64,000 nt of DNA, from the NCBI GenBank assembly GCA_023417935.1, contig JAEZDY010000001.1, positions 124,001-188,000 of the forward strand, in the 5' to 3' direction. Under the pieces are notes generated by a model. That model saw only the letters and a program-made list of their open reading frames with translations, ran no database searches and was not told the origin of the DNA. Origin of the DNA: Bacteroidota bacterium. GTDB lineage: Bacteria; Bacteroidota; Bacteroidia; Bacteroidales; Lentimicrobiaceae. Position numbers and translations under genes: made by a program. Of this stretch, positions 25,171 through 35,129 are shown piece by piece; within the stretch, counting starts at the first letter, position 1; every line of letters begins with the position of its first letter.

Positions 25171-27183
25171 TCACAATGAAAGATCTTCAATTTTCTCAAC
25201 CGGTGCCTCGCAGGTGTGATTTCGGCATTTATATATCATGGTACTTTGGTCACTCCTGAACTTATTCTTAAACACAGGAATGCTGCTTTTATTGTATGCT
25301 GCGGCAAGTAATAAAAATGGGTTGTAATGACGAAAAAGCTGCAAAGCATAGTCAACAGCTTTCTCACCGGTAATAGTAACCAGGTTAATACCACTAACAT
25401 GTGCTGCGGTTACAGATGCCCACTGAGCATGATAGGCAGGGTATGCAACCATGTTTTTCTGAATATAATTGCACATATCCCTCGATCTGTCAATATATGT
25501 CTGGTCTTCAAAATAATTACCAATTGCCAGCATAACCCATGCCATTACTGAATTACCTGAAGGCTCAACCCCATCAGTAGTTTCTAACAGTCGTGATAAT
25601 TTATTTATATTATTGTCGTCATCACTTTGCGAAATGAACCAGAATAGGGGAGATGATTCTTGTGAGAATTCTTTGATGGCATTGTCAGTAAGCTGTTTTG
25701 CCCTGAGCAGCCATGATTCATCAAATGTTAACTGGTACAAAGAGAGGAATGCATCGGCGGTGAAAGCGTAATCGTCGAGAAAACCATTGATCCGGGCTTC
25801 TCCATCCTTCCAGGTTCTTGTTATTTTACCCTCGGCTGATATCATATTATCATTAATGAACATTGCAGCTTTGAGGGCTGTCTCTTTCCATGTTTCATTG
25901 GAAGTGGCAAGTGTACCCGCTACAAAACCTTTGATCATCATGGCATTCCATGATATAATGATTTTGTCATCCAGGTTTGGCCTCACTCTTTGGTTACGGT
26001 AATTCAGCAATACTTTTTTCGACATTTTTACCAATTGCCTAAGCTCTTCGGTGCTAAGATGCTCAATTAGTGCAAACTGCTCATCAGTATTGGGGCGCAC
26101 CAGAATATTATGATGTCCCTCCCAATGACCTTCTTTTTCTATTCCCCAGTAGCGTGAAAGTAAATCAGCATATTCAGTTAGCAGTTCAGTGATTTCTTCC
26201 TTTTTCCAGATATAAAACTGTCCCTCTTTGCCTTCACTGTCGGCATCGAGTGCAGCGTAAAAGGCACCCTCAGGTGAGGTGAGTTCAGTTGTTATGAAAT
26301 TGAGTATGCCATTAAGAATCTCAACATAGTAAATGATTCCGGTAGCCCTGAATACATTAGCATACAACACAGCTAGTTGTGCATTATCATAGAGCATTTT
26401 TTCAAAATGCGGGACCTTCCATTCGGTATCAGTGCTGTAACGTGCAAACCCACCTGCAACCTGATCGTAAATACCTCCCATAGCCATCTTGTCGAGTGTC
26501 AGTCGCAATTGAGCAAGTGCTTTTGGCGATTGGGACATGAAATGATAGTTAAGTACAAACTGCCATAGTGATGGCATCGGAAATTTTGGTGCTCCTATAG
26601 TTCCTCCAAGTGATTTATCGTAACGAAGAGCAAGCTGATTATAGGCATCCTCAACTGCCGTAATGCTGATGGAGCTGTCGGTTGGCGGAGGATCTATTAT
26701 ACCCATACCCTTGATACCACTGTGTATTCGCTCGGCCTGTAACAGTATTTCTTCATAATTGTTATTGTACATTTCTGACAACTGCCTGAGAATATCTGTC
26801 CACTGTTCAGGTCTGAAATATGTGCCACCCCAAAATGGTCTGCCATCAGGTAATGCAAAACAATTTAACGGCCAACCTCCTTGTCCATGAAGCAACTGTA
26901 CGGCATTAAGATATATCTGGTCAACATCAGGCCGCTCTTCACGATCAACCTTCACACACACGAACAACCGGTTCATTACTTCAGCAACTTCAAGTACACT
27001 GAAACTTTCATGTTCCATAACATGACACCAATGGCAGGCTGAATAACCTATACTAATGATAATAGGACAATTTCTTCTTTTAGCCTCATCAATTGCTTCA
27101 TTGCCATAAGGATACCAATTTACTGGATTATTGGCATGTTGCAGCAGGTACGGGCTGGTTTCATGTATGAGTCGGTTGGGCAT
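25171..27183 (-). CDS. DUF255 thioredoxin-domain protein (YyaL/SSP411-like)
   Basis: The 670-residue cytoplasmic protein opens with a thioredoxin-like domain, HETSPYLLQHANNPVNWYPY, and has the CHWC motif (Cys50-Cys53) in YSACHWCHVMEHESF. KVDREERPDVDQIYLNA and GGWPLNCFALPDGRPFWGGTYF follow. The remaining 500 residues are an (alpha/alpha)6-barrel-like glycosidase fold (DKMAMGGIYDQVAGGFARYSTD, FEKMLYDNAQLA, EPSGNSVMAW). Family members are widespread but their reaction is not established; a role in sugar epimerisation or redox has been suggested from fold only. It stands alone. Confidence 0.9.
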   Translation of the reverse strand: MPNRLIHETSPYLLQHANNPVNWYPYGNEAIDEAKRRNCPIIISIGYSACHWCHVMEHESFSVLEVAEVMNRLFVCVKVDREERPDVDQIYLNAVQLLHGQGGWPLNCFALPDGRPFWGGTYFRPEQWTDILRQLSEMYNNNYEEILLQAERIHSGIKGMGIIDPPPTDSSISITAVEDAYNQLALRYDKSLGGTIGAPKFPMPSLWQFVLNYHFMSQSPKALAQLRLTLDKMAMGGIYDQVAGGFARYSTDTEWKVPHFEKMLYDNAQLAVLYANVFRATGIIYYVEILNGILNFITTELTSPEGAFYAALDADSEGKEGQFYIWKKEEITELLTEYADLLSRYWGIEKEGHWEGHHNILVRPNTDEQFALIEHLSTEELRQLVKMSKKVLLNYRNQRVRPNLDDKIIISWNAMMIKGFVAGTLATSNETWKETALKAAMFINDNMISAEGKITRTWKDGEARINGFLDDYAFTADAFLSLYQLTFDESWLLRAKQLTDNAIKEFSQESSPLFWFISQSDDDNNINKLSRLLETTDGVEPSGNSVMAWVMLAIGNYFEDQTYIDRSRDMCNYIQKNMVAYPAYHAQWASVTAAHVSGINLVTITGEKAVDYALQLFRHYNPFLLLAAAYNKSSIPVFKNKFRSDQSTMIYKCRNHTCEAPVEKIEDLSL

Positions 27184-27555
27184 GATAAAAGTTTAATAAT
27201 TTCAACTATTGAGGTACTATTTCTTTAAGTAGCATAAACATTAAAACTTACCCTTTGTTAAAAAAGGCAGTTGTAAAAAAGTTATATGGCTTTTTACTCC
27301 AATACCTCAATAATGCCGGGAAGAAATATAAAGCAAAATAAAATAATTTATCGTCAGTTATCAACTTAGTATGATATATGCAATATGTATGGTATAATAT
27401 TTGATATGAGTTAAGTGACTGATCATTAACTTGTGAGCACTAACAATCCTATGAATGGCGGTCGGCATGCTCTTTCAATTTAATCATGTTGTTGTTCAAG
27501 GAATGATTGATTTTGCTTACTTTTACATTTAATAAGCAGAATAAATACTGGTAGA
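27184..27555. other. Intergenic stretch without a supported feature
   Basis: An AT-rich 372-base spacer between divergent genes. I found no full promoter consensus, RNA or repeat; only a degenerate -7-like TGATTTTG near 27508 lies close to the kinase gene. Confidence 0.5.
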
Positions 27556-29808
27556 ATGTCAATATACAAAATTACACAGCAGGAAGGAAATTACAAGCAT
27601 ATGTTTTTGTACAATCCTACCCCTATGTACATATTCGATCAGGAAACTTTTGAATTCCTTGAAGTAAATGATGCCGCCATAATGCACTATGGTTATTCAA
27701 GGGAAGAATTCCTAAAAATGACGGCTAAAGATATACGCCCATCTGATGAAGTTGATGCATTAAAAAAAGACATTGAGCAAACCAGGGACGTTGTTAGTTA
27801 TGCAGGTGATTGGCATCATATCAGGAAGAATGGTGAGATCATACTTGTCAATATAATTTCTTATCCTTTTACTTTCAATGGAAGGGCTGCGAGGCATGTG
27901 ATGGCAACTGATGTTACTGAACAACGCCGTATGGAGCAAAATCTACGCAAAAGTGAAGAACGTTTCAGGTTAATAGTTGAAGCTGCACCCGAGCCTATTA
28001 TCATTGAGTCGGATTACAAATATGTATATGTCAATTCAACTGCAGTAAAACTGTTCAATGCTCAGAATCAAAACGAATTGATTGGCAGAAATGTGCTTGA
28101 CCTGGTGCATCCATTATGCCGGGAGAAGATTAGAAAAGAAATTGAAAAGATTGCAAGGGGTGAAAAATCAACAGATGACCTGGGTGAACTTCGGTACTTG
28201 ACCATTGATAATAATGAAATTTGGGTTGAGGTTAAAGTACAACAAATTGAGTTTGAAGGGAAGCTTGCCAACCTTGTATTCTTTAGGGACATAACTGCAA
28301 AACGAAAAACAGCTGAAGCAATTAAGTACCAGGAATTCCTGCTTAAGGAGATGGGTAATATTGCCAAGATAGGTGGATGGGAGTTTAATCCCGAAACAGG
28401 CGAGGGTTCATGGACTGATGAGGTTGCCAGAATTCATGGCTTAGTTCCCGGTGATAAAACCAATGTTGAGGTTGGATTAAGTTTCTACACTGAAGAATCA
28501 AGAGAAAAAGTAGTTAATGCCATTAATGAGGCTATCAACCACAAAAAAGGCTATAATATTGAACTGGAGATGGTGCTCAGGGATGGAACTCATAAGTGGG
28601 TACATACATTTGGAGAACCTGTAATTGAGGATGGTAAAGTTGTCAAAATAAGAGGAGCTTTTCAGGATATTACCGAACGTAAGTTTGCTGAAAAGGTTCT
28701 TAGTGAAAGTGAACAGAAGTACAAAGCATTCTTTGAATACTCCCTTGATGCTTTAATACTATCAAATATTGAAGGTGTTCTTCTGGAAGTAAATCAGGCA
28801 ACATGTAAAATGCTCGGATACACTGAAGAGGAATTAAAGCAAAAATACAGGAAGGATATAATAGACAATTCTGAGAATAAGCTTGATGACTTTTTAGAAA
28901 AACGATCGAAAGATGGCGTTGCTGTTGGTGAATTAAGGCTGATAAGAAAGGATGGAAGTTTTGTAGATGCGGAGGTTTCATCTGCCATCTTTTTGGATGC
29001 TGATGATAATCAAAAAACAAGTTTGATCATCAGGGATATATCAGCACGAAAACAGGCTGAAAAAGATATAAAAGATCTTAATGCTGAACTTGAACAACGC
29101 ATCGTAGAGAGAACAGCCCAGTTGAGTGCTGTGAATAAGGATCTTGAAGCTTTCGCCTATTCCGTATCTCACGACCTTCGGGCCCCCTTAAGAGGTATCA
29201 ATGGATTGACCATGATACTACAGGACAATTATATAGGGAAACTGGATGAAGAAGGCACCAGATTGTGTGACCGGATAAGGGCAAACTCATTAAAGATGGG
29301 AACTCTTATTGATGACCTTTTATCTTTTTCTAAAGCCAGCACATCAGAGATCAGGAAATCAACAGTGGATATGAATCTACTGGTAAAGAACGTTATTGCA
29401 GAGTTAAGTGATAAAGAGCATCTTTCCAATATTGAATTCAGGCTTTCGAACCTTCCTGCCGCTGAGGGTGATGCAAATCTAATACAACAGGTATGGATCA
29501 ACCTAATATCAAATGCTGTTAAGTTTAGCTCTAAAAAAGAGAAACCAATTATCGAAATTAAGGGCCATATGCTTGATGGCACAAGTTTTTATGCAATTAA
29601 AGATAATGGAGCAGGTTTCAATATGCAGTATGCAGAGAAACTATTCACTGCATTTCAACGTCTGCATTCTGAAAAAGAATTTCAGGGTACCGGTGCAGGC
29701 CTTGCTATAGTAGAGCGTATTCTTAATAAACATGGTGGACGCATTTGGGCCGAGAGCGTTGAAGGTGCAGGTGCTACCTTTTCTTTCAGCCTGCCCAGGA
29801 AAAAGTGA
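27556..29808 (+). CDS. Multi-PAS sensor histidine kinase
   Basis: The 750-residue soluble kinase has four PAS domains in series (about 12-130, 134-258, 262-380 of PAS_3 type, and 385-505). A coiled coil (about 505-530) leads to HisKA with phospho-acceptor His539 in YSVSHDLRAPLRGI. The HATPase domain has WINLISNAVKFSS, IKDNGAGFNMQYAEKLFTAFQRLH and GTGAGLAIVERI. The HDLRAPLR-type kinase core is the kind attached to phytochromes, but there is no GAF/PHY domain. No transmembrane segments and no receiver are present, so it signals to an unlinked regulator. Its first PAS domain closely resembles one in the hybrid kinase at 56466-60095. Confidence 0.92.
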   Translation: MSIYKITQQEGNYKHMFLYNPTPMYIFDQETFEFLEVNDAAIMHYGYSREEFLKMTAKDIRPSDEVDALKKDIEQTRDVVSYAGDWHHIRKNGEIILVNIISYPFTFNGRAARHVMATDVTEQRRMEQNLRKSEERFRLIVEAAPEPIIIESDYKYVYVNSTAVKLFNAQNQNELIGRNVLDLVHPLCREKIRKEIEKIARGEKSTDDLGELRYLTIDNNEIWVEVKVQQIEFEGKLANLVFFRDITAKRKTAEAIKYQEFLLKEMGNIAKIGGWEFNPETGEGSWTDEVARIHGLVPGDKTNVEVGLSFYTEESREKVVNAINEAINHKKGYNIELEMVLRDGTHKWVHTFGEPVIEDGKVVKIRGAFQDITERKFAEKVLSESEQKYKAFFEYSLDALILSNIEGVLLEVNQATCKMLGYTEEELKQKYRKDIIDNSENKLDDFLEKRSKDGVAVGELRLIRKDGSFVDAEVSSAIFLDADDNQKTSLIIRDISARKQAEKDIKDLNAELEQRIVERTAQLSAVNKDLEAFAYSVSHDLRAPLRGINGLTMILQDNYIGKLDEEGTRLCDRIRANSLKMGTLIDDLLSFSKASTSEIRKSTVDMNLLVKNVIAELSDKEHLSNIEFRLSNLPAAEGDANLIQQVWINLISNAVKFSSKKEKPIIEIKGHMLDGTSFYAIKDNGAGFNMQYAEKLFTAFQRLHSEKEFQGTGAGLAIVERILNKHGGRIWAESVEGAGATFSFSLPRKK

Positions 29809-29862
29809 GTTGTTCACTATTTGAAATCCATTTTTATTATAAACAATATTTAAACAATACAT

Positions 29863-29928
29863 AAGCGCTACACAAGCGTTAAAAGACGTTTATAAGACGC
29901 TTAAAAGACGCTTATGAAACGCTTATGA
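29863..29928. repeat. 11-nt tandem array, 6 copies
   Basis: AAGCGCTACAC, AAGCGTTAAAA, GACGTTTATAA, GACGCTTAAAA, GACGCTTATGA, AACGCTTATGA in exact 11-nt phase, in the spacer between two convergent genes. Confidence 0.85.
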
Positions 29929-29976
29929 TATTATTTCAAATAAAAATCTTCACAATACAGGCGGTCATTTTAATTT

Positions 29977-30411
29977 TTAGCCGAACATATTTTTAACTGA
30001 ATCCATCAGGTTTCCACCCTTTCCAAATGAATTCATAAGCGTTTGAACATTAAATTCCTTATCATTTGGATCTTTGGCTTTTGAGCGTATCGCGTTGATT
30101 ATAGGCGGAATGATTTTATTTACAACACCCATAGCTGCCGCGTTATCTATTCCCAGCTTCTTCACAAGATCGCCTGCAACTCCCGTTGAAACCCTGCTAA
30201 CCGAAGGGTTGAGTGCGGGATCGTCATCTTTCCTGAAAATATCAATTAATGAATTCACATTACCCATTGATGCTTCTCCTTTAATATGCTCAACCAATGA
30301 AGCAGCAGTTGTGTCAATAGCTTTCTCATTTTTGTCATTAGGAATGGCCGGATTATTAATAATGGCATCTCCTGAATAATCCCTGACAATTGATTTGATC
30401 TTATCCATCAT
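29977..30411 (-). CDS. DUF937/YidB-like protein
   Basis: A 144-residue cytoplasmic protein. It has N-terminal KIKSIVRDYSGDAIINNPAIP, a central region with an alpha-helical repeat (VEHIKGEASMGNVNSLIDIF) and a conserved-looking VSTGVAGDLVKKLGIDN followed by IIPPIINAIR. This pattern is found in DUF937/YidB proteins of unknown function. The start is decided by a strong Shine-Dalgarno AAGGAGG (minus strand, plus 30419-30425) seven bases before ATG 30411, one of the few clear ones in the window. A possible start at 30462 lies upstream of that site and is rejected. Confidence 0.65.
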   Translation of the reverse strand: MMDKIKSIVRDYSGDAIINNPAIPNDKNEKAIDTTAASLVEHIKGEASMGNVNSLIDIFRKDDDPALNPSVSRVSTGVAGDLVKKLGIDNAAAMGVVNKIIPPIINAIRSKAKDPNDKEFNVQTLMNSFGKGGNLMDSVKNMFG

Positions 30412-30514
30412 AACCTGTCCTCCTTTTTCTCTGTAAGTTATTAAACAATAGACAGTTAACATTATTTCATCCTAATAGTTCGCCATACCCGTCACTATAG
30501 TGGTTTTAATTTGT

Positions 30515-30522
30515 TAATTTTG
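30515..30522 (+). promoter_or_regulatory. -7 box upstream of ridA
   Basis: TAATTTTG fits TAnnTTTG, 59 bases before the ridA ATG. A TTG -33 partner is not visible. Confidence 0.3.
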
Positions 30523-30580
30523 AGCCTCAATCATTAACCAAATTACCAGAATCATTAAATCAAACGTAAAGAACATTATT

Positions 30581-30958
30581 ATGAAAAAAGTAATTTTTAC
30601 CGAACAGGCACCTAAGGCTATTGGACCTTATAGTCAGGCAATTGAAATGAACGGATTTTTGTACATATCAGGACAAGTGCCAATTGACCCGGCTACAGGT
30701 AAAGTGGTTGAGGGTGGTATAAAAGAACAAACCGACCGCGTAATGAAAAATATTGGTGCAATCTTGGAAGCTGCAGGTTATGCATATAGTGATGTTGTTA
30801 AATGTACATGCCTTCTTAGTGATATGGTTAATTTCGGAGCAATGAATGAAGTCTACGGACAATATTTCACTGAGAATCATCCTGCACGTGCAGCTTACGG
30901 AGTGGTAAAATTACCTCTTGGTGCCCTTATAGAAATTGAAGTTATTGCCGCTAAATAG
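30581..30958 (+). CDS. ridA: RidA-family enamine/imine deaminase
   Basis: The 125-residue protein matches RidA (YjgF/YER057c/UK114). It has APKAIGPYSQAIEMNGFLYISGQVPIDPATG at the start, and the key Arg sits in HPARAAYGVVKLP (about residue 105), with the C-terminal IEIEVIAA. RidA hydrolyses reactive 2-aminoacrylate-type enamines released by PLP enzymes and acts as a trimer in the cytoplasm. The next gene starts six bases after its stop, so the peptidase gene is probably cotranscribed. Confidence 0.95.
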   Translation: MKKVIFTEQAPKAIGPYSQAIEMNGFLYISGQVPIDPATGKVVEGGIKEQTDRVMKNIGAILEAAGYAYSDVVKCTCLLSDMVNFGAMNEVYGQYFTENHPARAAYGVVKLPLGALIEIEVIAAK

Positions 30959-30964
30959 TTTTCC

Positions 30965-33118
30965 ATGATTAAAAGAATAGTTACTTTCTCAGTTATATTG
31001 CTCCTCAGCTTCAGGCTAAGCTACGCTGTTGAGGGCATGTGGTTGCCAATGCTGCTTGAGCAGTTAAATGAAGACGAAATGACCAGCATGGGAATGCGCA
31101 TTTCAGCTGAAGATATATACAGTATCAATAAATCAAGCCTTAAAGATGCTATCCTCCTCTTTGGGCGTGGATGTACTGCGGAGATTATCTCTGATCAGGG
31201 TTTAATACTCACCAACCATCACTGTGGTTATGGGCAAATACAACGGCATAGTTCTGTTGAAAACGACTATTTGACCAATGGTTTCTGGGCAATGGATAAA
31301 TCTCAGGAGTTGGTGAATCCGGGCTTGTCAGTTACCTTGCTTGTGCGAATGGAAGATGTAACTGCCCGCGCACTTAATGGTGTAAACCCCGGTATTACTG
31401 AGAAAGAAAGAGCTGATTTAATTAATAGCAATATTAAAACCATTGAAGATGAAGCTATAAAAGGAACAGCCTACGGTGCAAAGGTGCGTCCTTTCTATTA
31501 TGGGAATCAGTATTATCTGTTTATCACTGAAACCTTTAATGATGTTCGTTTGGTTGGTGCGCCTCCTTCAAGCATTGGTAAGTTTGGCGGTGATACCGAT
31601 AACTGGATGTGGCCAAGGCACACAGGCGACTTTTCATTGTTCCGTATCTATGTGAATAAGAACAATGAACCGGCAGATTATTCCCCTGACAATGTTCCGT
31701 ATAAGCCTAAGAATCATTTACCGGTTTCCCTGAAAGGAGTGGAGGAGAACGACTTTACTTTCGTATTCGGATACCCTGGCAGAACACAGGAATACCTTCC
31801 TTCATTTGCAGTTGACCTGATCAGCAACCACAAGAACCCGGCTGCTATAAGGCTAAGGCAACAAAGGCTTGATATCTTTGATGAGTTTATGAATCAAAGT
31901 GACCTGGTGCGCATTCAGTATTCAGCAAAGCATGCAGGTGTTGCCAATTTCTGGAAAAAGATGATAGGCGAGAGCCGTGGAATTAACCGGCTTGATGCAG
32001 TTGGAAAGAAAGAGAAGCTTCAGGAAGATTTTAAAGCCTGGGCATTTGCTGATAGCGAAAGAAGCAAAAAGTATAGTTCACTTATTGCAGAATTTGAAAA
32101 GACATATAATCAACTACTACCATATAGTGTGGCTGAAACTTATGTTCAGGAGGCAGGTATAACTGTGGAAGCTATTGGTTATGCATTGCGTTTTAGAAAA
32201 CTAGTTGAAGCCGGTAAACAAAATGCATCAGCCGATGAAATAAATAATTTAGTAAAACAATTACAAGATGGAGTGTCAGGATTCTTTAAGAATTATCATG
32301 AGCCTCTTGACAGGAAAGTTTTTGCAGCTATGTTAAATGATTGGGCTTCAAATCAACCAACAAATCTTACACCTGCAACACTCCGTAATCAAAAATATAA
32401 GAGTTATAAGGAGTGGGCTGATAATATTTATGGTAAAACCTTCCTGTCAGATTCAAATAATGTAAGGAGGATACTGAATGAGTTTAAGGCCCGGGACTAC
32501 AAGAAAATTGAAAAAGATCCTTTATATAATCTGGCACTTTCATTTTCTGAATACAACCAATCACAGGTGCTGCCCATAACAAGAGTGCTTACTGCTAGAC
32601 TCGACAGTCTGCAACGCCTCTATATGCAAGCCTTGATGGAGTTTCAGCCAAACAAGAGATTTTTTCCTGATGCAAACTCCACACTCAGGGTTTCGTACGG
32701 TAAGGTGGATGGTTATACCCCAATGGATGCCGTGAACTATGGGCATTATACCACACTCAATGGTATTATGGAAAAGGATGCTTTGGGAGTTTACGATTAT
32801 GTTGTTGAGCCACGACTTAAAGAACTTTACAAAGACAAGGACTACGGACAATATGCTGCTCCTGATGGGACTATGAGGGTGGCATTCATCGCAAGCAATC
32901 ACACTACCGGTGGTAATTCAGGGAGTCCGGTTCTTAATGCTGATGGTCATTTGGTTGGTATCAACTTCGATCGCAACTGGGAAGGCACAATGAGCGACCT
33001 GATGTATGATCCTGATCAGTGCAGAAACATTTCACTCGATATTCGTTATTGCCTATTTGTAATTGATAAGTATGCAGGTGCAGGGCATCTGGTAAATGAA
33101 ATGACTATTATCAGATGA
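30965..33118 (+). CDS. S46 dipeptidyl peptidase, DPP11-like
   Basis: The 717-residue exported serine exopeptidase removes N-terminal dipeptides in the periplasm. After a signal peptide (about 1-21) the chymotrypsin-like triad is visible: His85 in LTNHHCGYG, Asp near 222 in RHTGDFSLFRIYV, and Ser652 in GGNSGSPV. Arg670 in INFDRNWEG occupies the position that is Arg in the Asp/Glu-specific DPP11 and Gly in the hydrophobic-specific DPP7 (established for the Porphyromonas enzymes). DPP11-type specificity is therefore inferred. Its stop overlaps the next start by four bases (ATGA), coupling it to the GH18 gene. Confidence 0.93.
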   Translation: MIKRIVTFSVILLLSFRLSYAVEGMWLPMLLEQLNEDEMTSMGMRISAEDIYSINKSSLKDAILLFGRGCTAEIISDQGLILTNHHCGYGQIQRHSSVENDYLTNGFWAMDKSQELVNPGLSVTLLVRMEDVTARALNGVNPGITEKERADLINSNIKTIEDEAIKGTAYGAKVRPFYYGNQYYLFITETFNDVRLVGAPPSSIGKFGGDTDNWMWPRHTGDFSLFRIYVNKNNEPADYSPDNVPYKPKNHLPVSLKGVEENDFTFVFGYPGRTQEYLPSFAVDLISNHKNPAAIRLRQQRLDIFDEFMNQSDLVRIQYSAKHAGVANFWKKMIGESRGINRLDAVGKKEKLQEDFKAWAFADSERSKKYSSLIAEFEKTYNQLLPYSVAETYVQEAGITVEAIGYALRFRKLVEAGKQNASADEINNLVKQLQDGVSGFFKNYHEPLDRKVFAAMLNDWASNQPTNLTPATLRNQKYKSYKEWADNIYGKTFLSDSNNVRRILNEFKARDYKKIEKDPLYNLALSFSEYNQSQVLPITRVLTARLDSLQRLYMQALMEFQPNKRFFPDANSTLRVSYGKVDGYTPMDAVNYGHYTTLNGIMEKDALGVYDYVVEPRLKELYKDKDYGQYAAPDGTMRVAFIASNHTTGGNSGSPVLNADGHLVGINFDRNWEGTMSDLMYDPDQCRNISLDIRYCLFVIDKYAGAGHLVNEMTIIR

Positions 33119-35004
33119 GGACCTTCTGGGCCTCATTGATTGGCATTTTAATCTTTTACAGTATAGCCTCAGCGCAGGAACAGCCACATATTTCAATACA
33201 TGCTGAGCAGTCAGCGTTCTTCAAGTCACTTGGAGAACGCTCGCCTGCTTTTTACGATAGTGTTGATATGCTCAATGCTATTCCTTTGATTAATGGGAAG
33301 CAAGACAATACAAAGGCAGGCAATCTAAGCAAACGCGTTTTCGGATATCATCCTTACTGGACAGGAACTAAATGGACAGCATACCGCTGGGATTTGTTAA
33401 GTGATCTCTGTTACTTCTCCTATGAAGTTGATCCGTTGACAGGTAATGCTATCACATTACACGATTTCATGACTGATCCGGTAATTGATACAGCTCTTGC
33501 AAGGGGTGTGAAAGTTCATTTGTGTGTTACGCTCTTCTCAGGGCACTCTGCATTTTTCAGTAACTCAGTCGCACAACAGAGGCTCATTGATAACCTTGTT
33601 TCAATTATGAACCAGAGAGGAATACATGGTATTAATATTGATTTTGAGGCAGTACCATCTTCGCAAAGTCAAAACCTCACAACCTTCATTCAACAGCTTT
33701 CTTCACAACTGCATACCATGCTGCCGGGATCAGAGCTTAGCATTGCTACTCCGGCAGTTAACTGGAACAACACATTTGATCTGCCTGCACTGGTGCCGTG
33801 GATCGACCTGTTTATGATCATGACCTACGATTACTACTGGGGTTCAAGCTCTTTGGCTGGTCCGGTGGCAGGTCTGTGGCCTTTAACATCCTCATTCAAT
33901 TACAGCACAAGCAAATCAATTACCTACTACCAGAGTCAGGGAGTCAGTGCCGATAAGATTCTAATGGGCGTGCCATATTATGGGAGAGACTGGCCGGTTG
34001 CATCCAATACATTGCCTGCACAAACAACAGGCAGCGGAACAGCACTTACATACCGGCAAATCGTTGGAAGTGGCAATAACAACTACTCCTACAACAATTA
34101 CTACTGGGACTATAGAAGTTACAACCCATATTACAGCTACCAGAGTGGCACATGGCGTCAGTGCTTCTTTGATAACACCCGAAGTTTAGGGCATAAATAT
34201 AATATCGTGAACCGCCGTGCACTTGCCGGAATAGGCATCTGGGCGTTGGGATATGATTACGGCCATGAGGAATTATGGGATCTGATAGAGAATAAATTTA
34301 CAGGTCTGCCCGCTGAAGCCTGCAGTGATACACTATATGATACCGGCGGACCGATATGGAACTACAACAATAACGAAGCATACATTGAAACCATTGAAAC
34401 CAACCATACAGGTCCGCTTATTCTTGAGTTCAACTCACTAAGTCTGGAAACGGGTTATGACTCACTATGGATATATGACGGCGGTTCAGTAGCAGCAACC
34501 TTGTTACTAGCGTTATCGGGAAATGATTTGCCTTCAGGTGTAAAAAACTTTCATGGACAAAGAAGTAATGGACAAGGTACTGACAGACCAAGCAATCAAG
34601 GGCAAACTAATCAGAATCATGTAATCACCTTTGGAAAGAAAGACTCACTTATCATTACCACTTCCTCCAACATTTTCACTATAAGGTTTAAGTCAGACGA
34701 GCAATCAACCAGAGCAGGATATGAGCTCACATGGAGTTGTCCGACTGCTTCACTTGAAGAAAGTATTGAAAGCAGCGTTGCTTATGCATACCCTAATCCG
34801 GCAACAGATTTCATTTCTATAGAAAACATCAATAACACCCCCATTGAAATCACCATAACGGATATGAAAGGTATAAGAATTGAACGACTTATTCTTTCAC
34901 CCGGTGTTACAACCATCAGTACAAAAAACTACAAACCAGGATTGTACAGCTATAGCTATATCAGGAATAATCAGGTGGTTGCAGGTAAATTTATCATTCA
35001 GTAA
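33115..35004 (+). CDS. GH18 family glycoside hydrolase with CUB-like and T9SS domains
   Basis: The 629-residue secreted protein has a signal peptide (about 1-20). A GH18 barrel follows (about 75-400): VFGYHPYW, the catalytic segment HGINIDFEAVP with Asp176 and Glu178, MIMTYDYYW, and GIGIWALGYDYG. The active-site sequence is closest to the peptidoglycan/spore-type GH18 branch rather than classical chitinases. A CUB-like beta-sandwich (about 405-545, CSDTLYDTGGPIWNY ... YDSLWIYDGG) and a T9SS sorting tail (AYPNPATDFISIENI to GKFIIQ) complete it. It probably hydrolyses a GlcNAc-containing polymer at the cell surface; chitin or peptidoglycan cannot be decided. Confidence 0.9.
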   Translation: MRTFWASLIGILIFYSIASAQEQPHISIHAEQSAFFKSLGERSPAFYDSVDMLNAIPLINGKQDNTKAGNLSKRVFGYHPYWTGTKWTAYRWDLLSDLCYFSYEVDPLTGNAITLHDFMTDPVIDTALARGVKVHLCVTLFSGHSAFFSNSVAQQRLIDNLVSIMNQRGIHGINIDFEAVPSSQSQNLTTFIQQLSSQLHTMLPGSELSIATPAVNWNNTFDLPALVPWIDLFMIMTYDYYWGSSSLAGPVAGLWPLTSSFNYSTSKSITYYQSQGVSADKILMGVPYYGRDWPVASNTLPAQTTGSGTALTYRQIVGSGNNNYSYNNYYWDYRSYNPYYSYQSGTWRQCFFDNTRSLGHKYNIVNRRALAGIGIWALGYDYGHEELWDLIENKFTGLPAEACSDTLYDTGGPIWNYNNNEAYIETIETNHTGPLILEFNSLSLETGYDSLWIYDGGSVAATLLLALSGNDLPSGVKNFHGQRSNGQGTDRPSNQGQTNQNHVITFGKKDSLIITTSSNIFTIRFKSDEQSTRAGYELTWSCPTASLEESIESSVAYAYPNPATDFISIENINNTPIEITITDMKGIRIERLILSPGVTTISTKNYKPGLYSYSYIRNNQVVAGKFIIQ

Positions 35005-35056
35005 ATTGTAAACCTGGGGTTACTGATTATCGCCTCTGAAACACCACCAAATGTAG

Positions 35057-35075
35057 AGACGCCATGCTGGCGTCT
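35057..35075. repeat. AGACGCCA hairpin element
   Basis: AGACGCCA, loop TGC, TGGCGTCT: a perfect 8-bp hairpin preceded by TGTAG. A diverged inverted copy lies at 11405-11423. The spacer 35005-35200 has no gene. Confidence 0.55.
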
Positions 35076-35129
35076 GCACGAGGGATGGAATCTATCACAA
35101 AGGCTTCCTCTCCTTTTTCACGAGGGGCT

